Shown: in pieces, positions 1 to 5,220 of the stretch | Position numbering within the stretch: the stretch's first letter is position 1 | Layout: every line of letters begins with the position of its first letter | Source of the DNA: an uncultured Desulfobulbus sp. | Lineage (GTDB): Bacteria > Desulfobacterota > Desulfobulbia > Desulfobulbales > Desulfobulbaceae | Direction of reading: 5' to 3' | Assembly: GCA_946539945.1 (NCBI GenBank) | Contig: CAMNHX010000144.1 | Coordinates: 1-5,220, forward strand | DNA length: 5,220 nt | Notes under the pieces: model-generated | What the model saw: only the letters and a program-made list of their open reading frames with translations | Database searches by the model: none | Told to the model about the DNA's origin: nothing | Made by a program: the position numbers and the translations under genes

Positions 1-703
1 TCACCGTGATAAAGCCAGTGCCGCGCCGCCCCACCAGCCGCTCTTTCGGGATGCGGCAGTCCTTCATGATCAGCTCCCTGGTGGAGGAGGCCCGGATGCC
101 CATCTTGTTTTCCTTCTTGCCGTAGGAAAAACCAGGATCACCCTCTTCCACCATGAAGATGGACGCGCCACGTGCGCCCTTGTTGGGATCAGTCAGTGCG
201 ACAATGGAATAGATCTGCGACTCACCGCCATTGGTAATCCACTGTTTGGTTCCGTTCAGGACCCAGAAGTCGCCGTCTTCCACCGCAGTGGTGCGGATAC
301 CGGCAGCATCACTGCCTGCATTGGCTTCGGTCAGACCAAAGGCGGCCCAGCGGGAACCGGACGCAATATCCGGCAGATACTTCTGCTTCAGTTCGTCACT
401 GCCTGCCAGCATGACCGGGAGAATGCCCAGGGCACTGGCTGCAAAGCTGGTTGCCACACCCACGCAACCTTGAGCAAGCTGCTCCATGGCCAGCACTGTT
501 TCAAAACAGCCGCCGCCCAGACCACCGTACTCTTCCGGCACAAAGATGCCAAACAGGTCAGCCTTGGCCATGTCATGCAGAATTTCCCGGGGAAACTCGT
601 TGCGCTCATCCAGTTCCGCACGCACCGGCAAAATCTTTTCCCGGGTGATTTCCCGTGCGGTATCCACAATCATCTGTTGGGTTTCGTTCAAAAAGTGATC
701 CAC
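1..703 (-). CDS. Acyl-CoA dehydrogenase, N-terminal part (3' end off window)
   Basis: Flavoenzyme of the acyl-CoA dehydrogenase family, which forms a trans-2 double bond in acyl thioesters and normally passes electrons to ETF. The visible 234 codons cover the helical N-terminal domain (about 1-120) and the middle beta domain. The family signature GLTEANAGSDAAG lies at about 123-135, the flavin-contacting NGTKQWITNGG at 150-160 and KMGIRASST at 200-208. Full-length members have about 380 residues, so the C-terminal helical domain with the catalytic glutamate is beyond the left edge. The start is GTG at 703: an in-frame TAA lies just upstream, GAGAGAGGA precedes it, and the N-terminus (HFLNETQQMIVDTAREI) aligns with the family, whereas the next ATG (codon 11) would cut the first helix. 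It lies 21 bp after fabH in the same frame, probably the same operon. Chain-length preference cannot be read here. The family call is firm; the physiological substrate (CoA or ACP thioester) is unknown. Confidence 0.95.
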   Translation of the reverse strand, partial: MDHFLNETQQMIVDTAREITREKILPVRAELDERNEFPREILHDMAKADLFGIFVPEEYGGLGGGCFETVLAMEQLAQGCVGVATSFAASALGILPVMLAGSDELKQKYLPDIASGSRWAAFGLTEANAGSDAAGIRTTAVEDGDFWVLNGTKQWITNGGESQIYSIVALTDPNKGARGASIFMVEEGDPGFSYGKKENKMGIRASSTRELIMKDCRIPKERLVGRRGTGFITV

Positions 704-717
704 TCGATCCTCTCTCG
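704..717 (-). promoter_or_regulatory. Ribosome binding site for the GTG-started acyl-CoA dehydrogenase
   Basis: The minus strand reads GAGAGAGGA (716-708) followed by TCGA and then GTG at 703. The purine-rich tract is placed for ribosome loading on the GTG and supports it over the internal ATG at codon 11. It lies wholly within the 21-bp gap after the fabH stop codon. Confidence 0.65.
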
Positions 718-724
718 CACCGAA

Positions 725-1702
725 TTACCAGCGTAACAGGAGGGCGCCCCAAGCCAGGCCAGCGCCGAATGTACACATTAAAACCAGATCGCCCGGATGC
801 AGGCGGCCCTCCCGGGCAACCTCATCCATGGCAATGGGAATGCTCGCCGACGACGTATTGCCACAGCGATCCAAATTGATGAAAACCTTGTCTTCCGGCA
901 CTGCCAGACGTTCCCGCAGATTGTTGATAATGCGGATATTCGCTTGGTGAGGCAACATGAGATCAATATCACTGATCGTCAGATGGTGCGCGGCCAGCAA
1001 TTTCTTGACCGCTCCCTCCATGAGCCGTACCGCGTTTTTGAACAGTTCAGCGCCGTTCATCTGAATGAAGGGGCCTTTCCAGCCGGGCAACTGCAAGTCC
1101 TTGTTCATGCTGGGCGGCCCTTCGGTATAGAGCAGATGCCATAGGCGTCCGTCTGTGTACAGGCGCGAGTCCAGAATGCCACGCTCGCCCTCCGCTCCGC
1201 TCAAGACTGCTGCGCCAGCGCCGTCACCGAACAGCACACAGGTATTTCTATCCTGCCAGTTGATCCGGGTGGACAGATTTTCCGCTCCGATCACCAGAAC
1301 CTTCATATCCGGCTGGGCGGCAATATACTTGCTGGCCATATCCACGCCAAAGAGAAAACCGGCGCAGGCCGCACTGATGTCATAGGCAAAGGCGTTGACC
1401 GTGCCCAGTTCCGCCTGCACAAAGCAGGCTGTGGACGGCATGATCATGTGCGGCGAGACCGTGGCCAAAATCAACAGATCCACGTCCTCCGGGGCAAGAC
1501 CAGCCGCATCCAGTGCCCGCTTTCCAGCCTGGGCCGCAACCTTGTACAGCGGCTCATGAGAGCCTGCAATATGGCGTGCGCCAATGCCAGTGCGAGTCCG
1601 GATCCACTCGTCTGAAGTCTCTACCATCTGCTCCAGTTCGGCATTGGTCAGGATCCGGTCCGGCAAAAAGGACCCAGTGCCAAGAATAACCGCTTTTGTC
1701 AT
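725..1702 (-). CDS. fabH: 3-oxoacyl-[acyl-carrier-protein] synthase III (KAS III)
   Basis: Cytoplasmic condensing enzyme that starts type II fatty-acid synthesis by joining an acyl-CoA primer (usually acetyl-CoA) to malonyl-ACP. It has 325 residues, a normal length. The thiolase-fold catalytic triad is complete: Cys113 in DISAACAGF, His252 in PHQAN and Asn282 in GNTSSAS. The KAS III N-terminus with DEWIRTRTGI (31-40), the GDGAGAAVL strand (159-167) and the C-terminal FGAGLAWGA (312-320) are all present. The histidine/asparagine pair, rather than two histidines, separates it from FabB and FabF. The ATG at 1702 overlaps the plsX stop as ATGA, and AGGA sits 7 bp upstream inside plsX, so the two are translationally coupled. 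Met88 occupies the position of the acyl-pocket Phe87 of the E. coli enzyme; primer preference could therefore differ, which is inference. No fabG or acpP follows directly. Confidence 0.97.
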   Translation of the reverse strand: MTKAVILGTGSFLPDRILTNAELEQMVETSDEWIRTRTGIGARHIAGSHEPLYKVAAQAGKRALDAAGLAPEDVDLLILATVSPHMIMPSTACFVQAELGTVNAFAYDISAACAGFLFGVDMASKYIAAQPDMKVLVIGAENLSTRINWQDRNTCVLFGDGAGAAVLSGAEGERGILDSRLYTDGRLWHLLYTEGPPSMNKDLQLPGWKGPFIQMNGAELFKNAVRLMEGAVKKLLAAHHLTISDIDLMLPHQANIRIINNLRERLAVPEDKVFINLDRCGNTSSASIPIAMDEVAREGRLHPGDLVLMCTFGAGLAWGALLLRW

Positions 1703-2733
1703 GACGCCACGCTGTCCTGTTCCACCTGATATTCGCCCAAGAGACGAACAATGGCCGCGTTAATATCGTGCTGGGCCATGTCAGCCGCCACCAGACAGGC
1801 CTTCCGCAAGGCTGCGGCACTGGATGCACCGTGACAGATAATCCCTGTGCCATTGACGCCCAGAAGCGGCGCACCACCGTACTCGGCATAGTCCACCTGC
1901 TTCTTGAATCCTGCCAGAGCGCCCCGCATCAACACATAGCCAAGCCTGGCCCGCCAGCTTTTCAGAATCTCACCCCGGATCACCTGCTGCGCCGCCTCGG
2001 CCAAGCCTTCGCTGGTTTTCAGGAGAATGTTGCCGATAAAACCGTCGCACACCACCACATCAACATTGCCCCGATACACGTCCCGACCTTCCACGTTGCC
2101 AATAAAGTTAAGCGGGCTGGACTGCAAAAGCGGGTAACACTCCTTGACCAGTGCGTTGCCCTTGCCGGTTTCCGCGCCAATACTCAAGAGTCCCACCCGG
2201 GGTCGGTCCGTGTTCAGCACCAGCCGTACATAGCAAGAAGCCATGACTGCAAACTGGTACAGATGCTGGGATCGACAGTCCACATTGGCGCCGATGTCCA
2301 TGATCATGACCGGTCTGTTTTTGGCGGTGGGAAAAAAGCTGGCAATGCCAGGGCGGGCAATACCGGGCAAGCGGCCCAGCTTCTTGACGGCTGCGGCCAT
2401 GGTCGCGCCAGAATTGCCAGCAGATACCATGGCGTCTGCCTGACCGTGTTTGACCAGATCAAAGCCGACAACAACTGTCGCATCCTTCTTTTTGCGGACG
2501 GCATCAACCGGCACATCCTCCATGGTGATGACCTCGCTGGCAGGATGCACTGAAACCCTCGACTGCGCTCCGGCGTCGTCGCGGGCAAGGTCCTGCATAC
2601 GACCCTTGAGCAACTCTTCAGGGCCAATCAGCACAACTTCAAGGTCACTGCGGGCACGCACCGCTGCCAGTGCGCCCAAGATGGCAACATCTGGCCCGGT
2701 ATCGCCCCCCATGGCGTCCAGGGCTATTTTCAC
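1699..2733 (-). CDS. plsX: Phosphate acyltransferase PlsX (acyl-ACP:phosphate)
   Basis: Converts acyl-ACP plus phosphate into acyl-phosphate, the donor used by membrane PlsY to acylate glycerol-3-phosphate, so it links fatty-acid synthesis to phospholipid synthesis. It is a soluble, peripheral membrane enzyme. It has 344 residues, the family norm. Conserved blocks are IALDAMGGDTGPD (3-15), SAGNSGATMAAA (104-115), GLPG-like LGRLPGIARP (119-128), MDIGANVDC (145-153), CDGFIGNILLKTSEG (229-243) and YGGAPLLGVNG followed by CHGAS (285-304). The start is GTG at 2733, fixed by the family N-terminus KIALDAMGGD; AAGGG overlapping the rpmF stop codon lies 9 bp upstream. The gap to rpmF is 12 bp, and its stop overlaps the fabH start by 4 bp. 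The rpmF-plsX-fabH order is widely conserved in bacteria. Nothing is missing or broken. Confidence 0.97.
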   Translation of the reverse strand: MKIALDAMGGDTGPDVAILGALAAVRARSDLEVVLIGPEELLKGRMQDLARDDAGAQSRVSVHPASEVITMEDVPVDAVRKKKDATVVVGFDLVKHGQADAMVSAGNSGATMAAAVKKLGRLPGIARPGIASFFPTAKNRPVMIMDIGANVDCRSQHLYQFAVMASCYVRLVLNTDRPRVGLLSIGAETGKGNALVKECYPLLQSSPLNFIGNVEGRDVYRGNVDVVVCDGFIGNILLKTSEGLAEAAQQVIRGEILKSWRARLGYVLMRGALAGFKKQVDYAEYGGAPLLGVNGTGIICHGASSAAALRKACLVAADMAQHDINAAIVRLLGEYQVEQDSVAS

Positions 2734-2745
2734 GCGAACAAGCCC

Positions 2746-2931
2746 TTACTGTTCTTCTTGGAAATAAACGATCTGCTTGCCTCTATACTTACCGCAACCA
2801 GCGCAGAGCAGGTGAGGCATTTTGGGTTCGCCGCATTCAGGGCACTTGCCGAACTGCGGCTTGTCCAGAGCATCGTGGGAACGGCGCAACCGGGTGCGGG
2901 AATGGGAATGACGGCGTTTTGGCAAAGCCAT
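2746..2931 (-). CDS. rpmF: 50S ribosomal protein L32 (bL32), zinc-ribbon form
   Basis: Small basic protein of the large ribosomal subunit. It has 61 residues. The arginine/lysine-rich N-terminus (MALPKRRHSHSRTRLRRS) is the typical L32 rRNA-binding tail. It is followed by a zinc ribbon with Cys30-x2-Cys33 (KCPECG) and Cys43-x2-Cys46 (LCAGCGKYRGK), so this is the zinc-binding version rather than the cysteine-free paralogue some bacteria induce under zinc starvation. The frame is open further upstream, but the true start is the ATG at 2931, because it has a strong GGAGG site and begins with the family's MA-PKR sequence; the upstream extension is hydrophobic and unlike any L32. It lies 44 bp after yceD and 12 bp before plsX. 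Confidence 0.97.
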   Translation of the reverse strand: MALPKRRHSHSRTRLRRSHDALDKPQFGKCPECGEPKMPHLLCAGCGKYRGKQIVYFQEEQ

Positions 2932-2941
2932 GAGAACCTCC
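2932..2941 (-). promoter_or_regulatory. Strong ribosome binding site of rpmF
   Basis: The minus strand reads GGAGG (2941-2937), then TTCTC, then the ATG at 2931. It is the best Shine-Dalgarno match in the window, fitting the high output needed for a ribosomal protein. It also fixes the rpmF start against longer in-frame alternatives. Confidence 0.8.
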
Positions 2942-2969
2942 AATACAATATACAAAACAAGAACGCTCA

Positions 2970-2986
2970 ACCGGCTCAATTCCGGT
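2970..2986 (-). other. Small hairpin over the yceD stop codon, ahead of rpmF
   Basis: ACCGG (2970-2974) and CCGGT (2982-2986) form a perfect 5-bp inverted repeat with a 7-base loop that contains most of the yceD stop codon. In the transcript it is followed by a T-rich but interrupted stretch. It is too weak and lacks a clean T-run for a full terminator; it may only shape translation or mRNA processing between yceD and rpmF, or be chance. Confidence 0.25.
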
Positions 2987-3536
2987 CAGTTTTATCCTCT
3001 TCAGTCTTTCTGCCGACCAAGGCAGCCAGCGCGGCAAAGGCAGGATGCCCGGTTTTTTTCTGGCACGTGCAGACTTCCTCATCCAGCCTTGTCCCACATT
3101 GAGGGCAGAGACCAGCGCAGTCCGGCCTGCACAGTTTTTTTTCTGGCAGAGTCAACAACAGTTGCTCGCGCATCAGCCCGCCAAGATCCACGCTGGGGCT
3201 GTCGAGTTCAATCACATTGAGATCGTCCAGTTCATTCTCAACCAAAACACTCGTATCCAGCGGGGGACCATCCTGTTCCGCATCCCGGACGAGTGCTTTG
3301 ATCCGAAATGGTGAGACCAGCTTGAAGGGGTAGGAACTCAAACAGCGATCACAGACCAGAATGACCGTTCCGGAAAGTTGCCCGTTAATTTCGACACTGT
3401 CTGGTCCGGTCGGCTGAACATGACACTGCGCTTCAAGCGGAACTGCAAAGCCGCATTCCGCGTCCCCATCGGGTTCAGCAATCTGCCACGCAAAGCTGCG
3501 ACCGCCTGCTGGAAGGTGTTCAAAATGCACAAGCAT
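2976..3536 (-). CDS. yceD: YceD/DUF177 family protein encoded before rpmF
   Basis: Member of the DUF177 family, whose gene is typically next to rpmF. Family members have been linked to 23S rRNA accumulation and ribosome assembly, but the biochemistry is poorly defined. It has 186 residues. The central signature is LVCDRCLSSYPF (61-71; Cys62, Cys65). The C-terminal block EQLLLTLPEKKLC is followed by DCAGLCPQCG, with Cys136, 140, 144 and 147, and then CTC (Cys156, 158). This cysteine pattern suggests metal binding, probably zinc (inference). The ATG at 3536 is preferred over the in-frame GTG at 3563, because the GTG lies inside the -10 element of the likely promoter, so it should not be in the mRNA. 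The Shine-Dalgarno (AAGAG, 9 bp away) is weak. It is the first gene of the yceD-rpmF-plsX-fabH unit. Confidence 0.93.
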   Translation of the reverse strand: MLVHFEHLPAGGRSFAWQIAEPDGDAECGFAVPLEAQCHVQPTGPDSVEINGQLSGTVILVCDRCLSSYPFKLVSPFRIKALVRDAEQDGPPLDTSVLVENELDDLNVIELDSPSVDLGGLMREQLLLTLPEKKLCRPDCAGLCPQCGTRLDEEVCTCQKKTGHPAFAALAALVGRKTEEDKTDRN

Positions 3537-3561
3537 GGTTACTGACTCTTGTGAACACGCC

Positions 3562-3590
3562 ACTATACAGGATTATCCGGGAAAAGTCAG
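3562..3590 (-). promoter_or_regulatory. Sigma70-type promoter for yceD-rpmF-plsX-fabH
   Basis: The minus strand has a -35 element CTGACT (3590-3585, 4 of 6 consensus bases), a 17-bp spacer and a -10 element TATAGT (3567-3562, 5 of 6). Transcription should begin near 3555, leaving a leader of about 19 bases before the yceD ATG at 3536. It stands just downstream of the mlaC terminator, where a promoter for a new operon is expected. No operator was recognised beside it. Confidence 0.65.
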
Positions 3591-3592
3591 GT

Positions 3593-3668
3593 AAAAAAGA
3601 AGCGCTCTCTGCCCGTTTTCCCCAAATTCAGAACCCGCTTTCCCCAAATTCGGAAAAAGGCAGAGAGC
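3593..3668 (-). terminator. Intrinsic terminator after mlaC with a long loop
   Basis: The arms at 3659-3668 and 3604-3613 form a perfect 10-bp inverted repeat (GCTCTCTGCC on the transcribed strand), extendable by G-U pairs at both ends. The hairpin is followed by GCTTC and a run of six T (3598-3593). It starts 16 bp after the mlaC stop codon, in the right orientation to end mlaA-mlaC transcription. The 45-base loop is unusually long and consists largely of a tandem duplication, which may fold further: TTTCC/GGAAA pairs within 3639-3656. Geometry and position make a terminator likely. Confidence 0.78.
3612..3655. repeat. 22-bp tandem duplication inside the terminator loop
   Basis: Two head-to-tail 22-bp copies lie at 3612-3633 and 3634-3655. 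They differ at two positions: T3616 against C3638, and A3630 against G3652. The shared core reads TTTCCCCAAATTC on the plus strand. The second change gives copy 2 a small TTCC/GGAA hairpin that copy 1 lacks. Confidence 0.9.
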
Positions 3669-3684
3669 ATGGGTAATTATCCCT

Positions 3685-4311
3685 TTACCGCCCACTTTTA
3701 GCCTGCATCTGGGTAATTTTTTCGTTCATTTCCCGGATCAGGCCGTCAAAACCCTGTTTCTGCATGATGGAACGGAGCTGCTCTGCGTAATTTTTCACCA
3801 GACTGATCTTTTCCGCCACAATGTCATAGGCCTGCCACTCACTGCCTTTGAGCTGCATGATATAGGAAATGGCAACCGACTTGCCATCGCTGAACTGGAT
3901 GAAGGTGGGCACTTCCACCCGGTTTCCGCGCTGCCTTGGTGCGCCGTACTGGATTGGCTCGCCGTTGTAGGTGTCGATTTTGTCCATGTAGGTGTAGCCC
4001 AGAAGTCGGGTGAAGCGGTCGTTGAACAAGCGCTTGTTCTCGGCGCTCAAGCTGTTCCACTGCGGCCCCAGCACGCGCTTGGACATCTCGTCAAAGTCAA
4101 AACGCTCGCTGGCCAAGGCAAAAAACCGCGTGAACTGCGCTTCTCTGGGCAGGCTTTTGTATTCGGCTGTGGTCAGCATGGTGGTAATCCGGGCCACAAC
4201 CGGCTTGAGCTGTCCGACCGGATCAGGAGCAGCCAGCCCCTGATTCTGCTGGAAGACCAGAAGGGCAAAGACCGCAACAAGAACACAACACAAGTTTTTC
4301 CAGGCGTTCAT
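3685..4311 (-). CDS. mlaC: Periplasmic phospholipid-binding protein MlaC (Ttg2D family)
   Basis: Periplasmic carrier that shuttles phospholipid between the MlaA outer-membrane complex and the MlaFEDB inner-membrane transporter. It has 208 residues, close to E. coli MlaC (211). A signal peptide covers about 1-28: Lys5, a hydrophobic core CCVLVAVFALLVF, and a probable signal peptidase I site after GLAA (28). The family core FDFDEMSKRVLGPQWNSLS (71-89) is followed by FTRLLGYTYMDKIDTY (100-115), then a beta region with VEVPTFIQFSDGKSVAISYIMQ (132-153) and the WQAYDIVAEKISLVKNYAEQ block (159-178), all typical. The start is ATG 4311, because AAGGA sits 7 bp upstream and the signal peptide begins there; an in-frame ATG 45 bp upstream would overlap mlaA and spoil the signal peptide. 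The gap to mlaA is 13 bp, so they form one operon. No mlaB, D, E or F is visible; they must lie upstream or elsewhere. Confidence 0.93.
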   Translation of the reverse strand: MNAWKNLCCVLVAVFALLVFQQNQGLAAPDPVGQLKPVVARITTMLTTAEYKSLPREAQFTRFFALASERFDFDEMSKRVLGPQWNSLSAENKRLFNDRFTRLLGYTYMDKIDTYNGEPIQYGAPRQRGNRVEVPTFIQFSDGKSVAISYIMQLKGSEWQAYDIVAEKISLVKNYAEQLRSIMQKQGFDGLIREMNEKITQMQAKSGR

Positions 4312-4323
4312 ACTCGTTTCCTT
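4312..4323 (-). promoter_or_regulatory. Ribosome binding site of mlaC
   Basis: AAGGA (4323-4319) lies 7 bp before the ATG at 4311, in the gap after the mlaA stop codon. It decides the mlaC start against the upstream in-frame ATG at 4356, which falls inside mlaA. Confidence 0.65.
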
Positions 4324-4324
4324 C

Positions 4325-5209
4325 TTACTGTTGATAGTTGAGATCCAGCGCTTCAAACTGGAAATCCGGGCTTGACGGATGCAAGGCAGGGCTTTCCTGA
4401 ACCGCAGGCTCTACCTCTTCTTTCACAGGCCCATTCTCTTCCGCGCTGTCTGGCCCAATCTCCTGCTGACGCAGTTGGGCGTAGCCGTTTCGGAAAGCCA
4501 CATAGGGATCCAAGGTCATGGCCTTCAACTCCTGATACTGCCCCAGTCGCTGCGACAGATCATTGACAGCCTGGGCGCTGTACACAGTGGCCGTGGTTGT
4601 GAGATCATCATTCCAGGGGGTGTACAGTCCACGGGCAAAGCCATCGCCCACAGTGCCGGTCAGATCGCGCAAGGTGGTCGGTCCCAGCACCGGCATCACC
4701 AGATAGAAGCCGTCGCCAATGCCCCAGGCGGCAAAGGTCTGGCCCAGACTTGCCCGATGCACACGGCCAATGTTGAACTCGTGCCCGGCAGGATCAGCCA
4801 GACCAAAGACACCTGCTGTAGAGTTGATGAGAAAGCGCGACAGCGCCAGCCCAGAATCTGCAAAACGCCCCTGCAGGAGGCAGTTGACAGCCCGCACCGG
4901 CTCGCCCAGATTGTAGAAGAAATTGCTGATAATGGTACGGAAATCCTTGGGAACCACATGGCTGTAGCCCGTGGCCACCGGGTCCAGAACCCAGAGGTAC
5001 AGCTTGTCGTTGACCGCGAACATGGCCCGGTTGAAGGGTTCCAGCGGGTCATAGATGGAGGCGATCTCCTCTCCAGCGCTTTCATAGCTGGCATCGTCCA
5101 GATAGTCTGGTTCTTCGGCAAAGGCGAGCGAAGGCCCTGCTGCCAGAAGCACTGTCAGCAGGAGCAGCAACAGTTTCCGCCCCACTTTGTGCAGCCTGTT
5201 GTTCAGCAT
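4325..5209 (-). CDS. mlaA: MlaA/VacJ family outer-membrane lipid-asymmetry protein
   Basis: Outer-membrane component that removes mislocalised phospholipid from the outer leaflet and hands it to MlaC. It has 294 residues, against about 250 for E. coli MlaA. A signal peptide covers about 1-31: basic n-region, LLLLLLTVLLAAG core, likely cut after AFA. The domain begins at DPLEPFNRAMFAVND (54-68), followed by PVATGYSHVVPKDFRTIISN (77-96), FFYNLGEPVRAVNCLLQG (97-114), SRFLINSTAGVFGLADPAG (124-142), GQTFAAWGIGDGFYLVMPVLGPTTLRD (156-182, in two conserved blocks) and the DPYVAFRNGYAQL end (234-246). The first cysteine is residue 110, so there is no lipobox, whereas the E. coli protein is a lipoprotein. 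Residues from about 250 form an acidic, Pro/Glu-rich tail without recognisable fold. GGAG 7 bp upstream supports ATG 5209, although the promoter and any further upstream genes are outside the window. Paired with mlaC. Confidence 0.95.
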   Translation of the reverse strand: MLNNRLHKVGRKLLLLLLTVLLAAGPSLAFAEEPDYLDDASYESAGEEIASIYDPLEPFNRAMFAVNDKLYLWVLDPVATGYSHVVPKDFRTIISNFFYNLGEPVRAVNCLLQGRFADSGLALSRFLINSTAGVFGLADPAGHEFNIGRVHRASLGQTFAAWGIGDGFYLVMPVLGPTTLRDLTGTVGDGFARGLYTPWNDDLTTTATVYSAQAVNDLSQRLGQYQELKAMTLDPYVAFRNGYAQLRQQEIGPDSAEENGPVKEEVEPAVQESPALHPSSPDFQFEALDLNYQQ

Positions 5210-5220
5210 GGTGCGTCTCC
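5210..5220 (-). promoter_or_regulatory. Ribosome binding site of mlaA
   Basis: GGAG (5220-5217) lies 7 bp before the ATG at 5209. It supports this start, which also gives a well-formed signal peptide. The frame stays open to the window edge, so a longer form cannot be excluded from this sequence alone. Confidence 0.55.

Noticed and set aside
797..1144. Plus-strand open frame (115 codons) opposite fabH
   Set aside because: It is antisense to the catalytic C-terminal half of fabH, has no ribosome site of note, and no protein-like pattern.
1768..2553. Long open frame on the plus strand (261 codons) opposite plsX
   Set aside because: It lies wholly inside plsX on the other strand, and its translation shows no recognisable family, signal or domain. 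Unbroken antisense frames are common opposite conserved GC-rich genes.
2942..2969. Possible internal promoter before rpmF (TTGAGC with TGTATT at 17 bp)
   Set aside because: Both boxes match consensus at only 4 of 6 positions, and such matches are expected by chance in an AT-rich gap; noted only as a possibility in the hairpin finding.
2932..2979. Extended N-terminus for L32 from an upstream in-frame start
   Set aside because: The extra 16 residues are hydrophobic and unlike L32, and would include the GGAGG ribosome site as coding sequence.
3612..3655. The two 22-bp repeats as a CRISPR array or phage attachment site
   Set aside because: The copies are directly adjacent with no spacer, there are only two, and no cas gene, integrase or tRNA is nearby.
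3671..3689. Short inverted repeat GGTAA/TTACC around the mlaC stop codon as a second terminator
   Set aside because: It has only five AT-rich pairs and no T-run follows it; the stronger hairpin just downstream explains termination.
4312..4356. Upstream ATG extension of mlaC overlapping mlaA
   Set aside because: It would overlap the mlaA end by 32 bp and put 15 polar residues before an otherwise good signal peptide; the ATG at 4311 has a proper ribosome site.

Overview
The window is a compact, fully co-directional stretch of bacterial chromosome; every gene reads on the minus strand, right to left. It suggests a moderately GC-rich Gram-negative bacterium. MlaA and MlaC imply an outer membrane. 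A yceD-rpmF-plsX-fabH cluster followed directly by an acyl-CoA dehydrogenase would fit a Desulfobacterota-type (sulfate-reducer-like) genome, but that placement is an inference from gene order and protein style, not proven here.

Layout in the direction of transcription. (1) Positions 5220 to 3685 hold mlaA and mlaC, 13 bp apart: the outer-membrane and periplasmic parts of a retrograde phospholipid transport system. No MlaFEDB inner-membrane genes are visible. (2) Positions 3684 to 3537 form the only sizeable gene-free stretch (148 bp). It holds a hairpin terminator whose loop is a 22-bp tandem duplication, and its T-tract directly abuts a sigma70-like promoter. (3) Positions 3536 to 725 hold yceD (DUF177), rpmF (ribosomal protein L32), plsX and fabH, with gaps of 44 and 12 bp and then a 4-bp ATGA overlap. 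This is the classic ribosome/lipid-synthesis cluster. (4) From 703 to the left edge is the N-terminal 234 codons of an acyl-CoA dehydrogenase starting at GTG, 21 bp after fabH and probably in the same operon.

How they work together: FabH starts fatty-acid chains and PlsX passes finished acyl chains into phospholipid synthesis. RpmF and YceD tie the cluster to ribosome production. The mla pair, in a separate upstream transcription unit, maintains lipid asymmetry of the outer membrane. No stretch over 300 bp lacks a gene. I found no mobile element, CRISPR array, tRNA or rRNA, and no convincing new system. The points most worth a second look are the acyl-CoA dehydrogenase placed after fabH, the duplicated terminator loop, and an MlaA without a lipoprotein cysteine.
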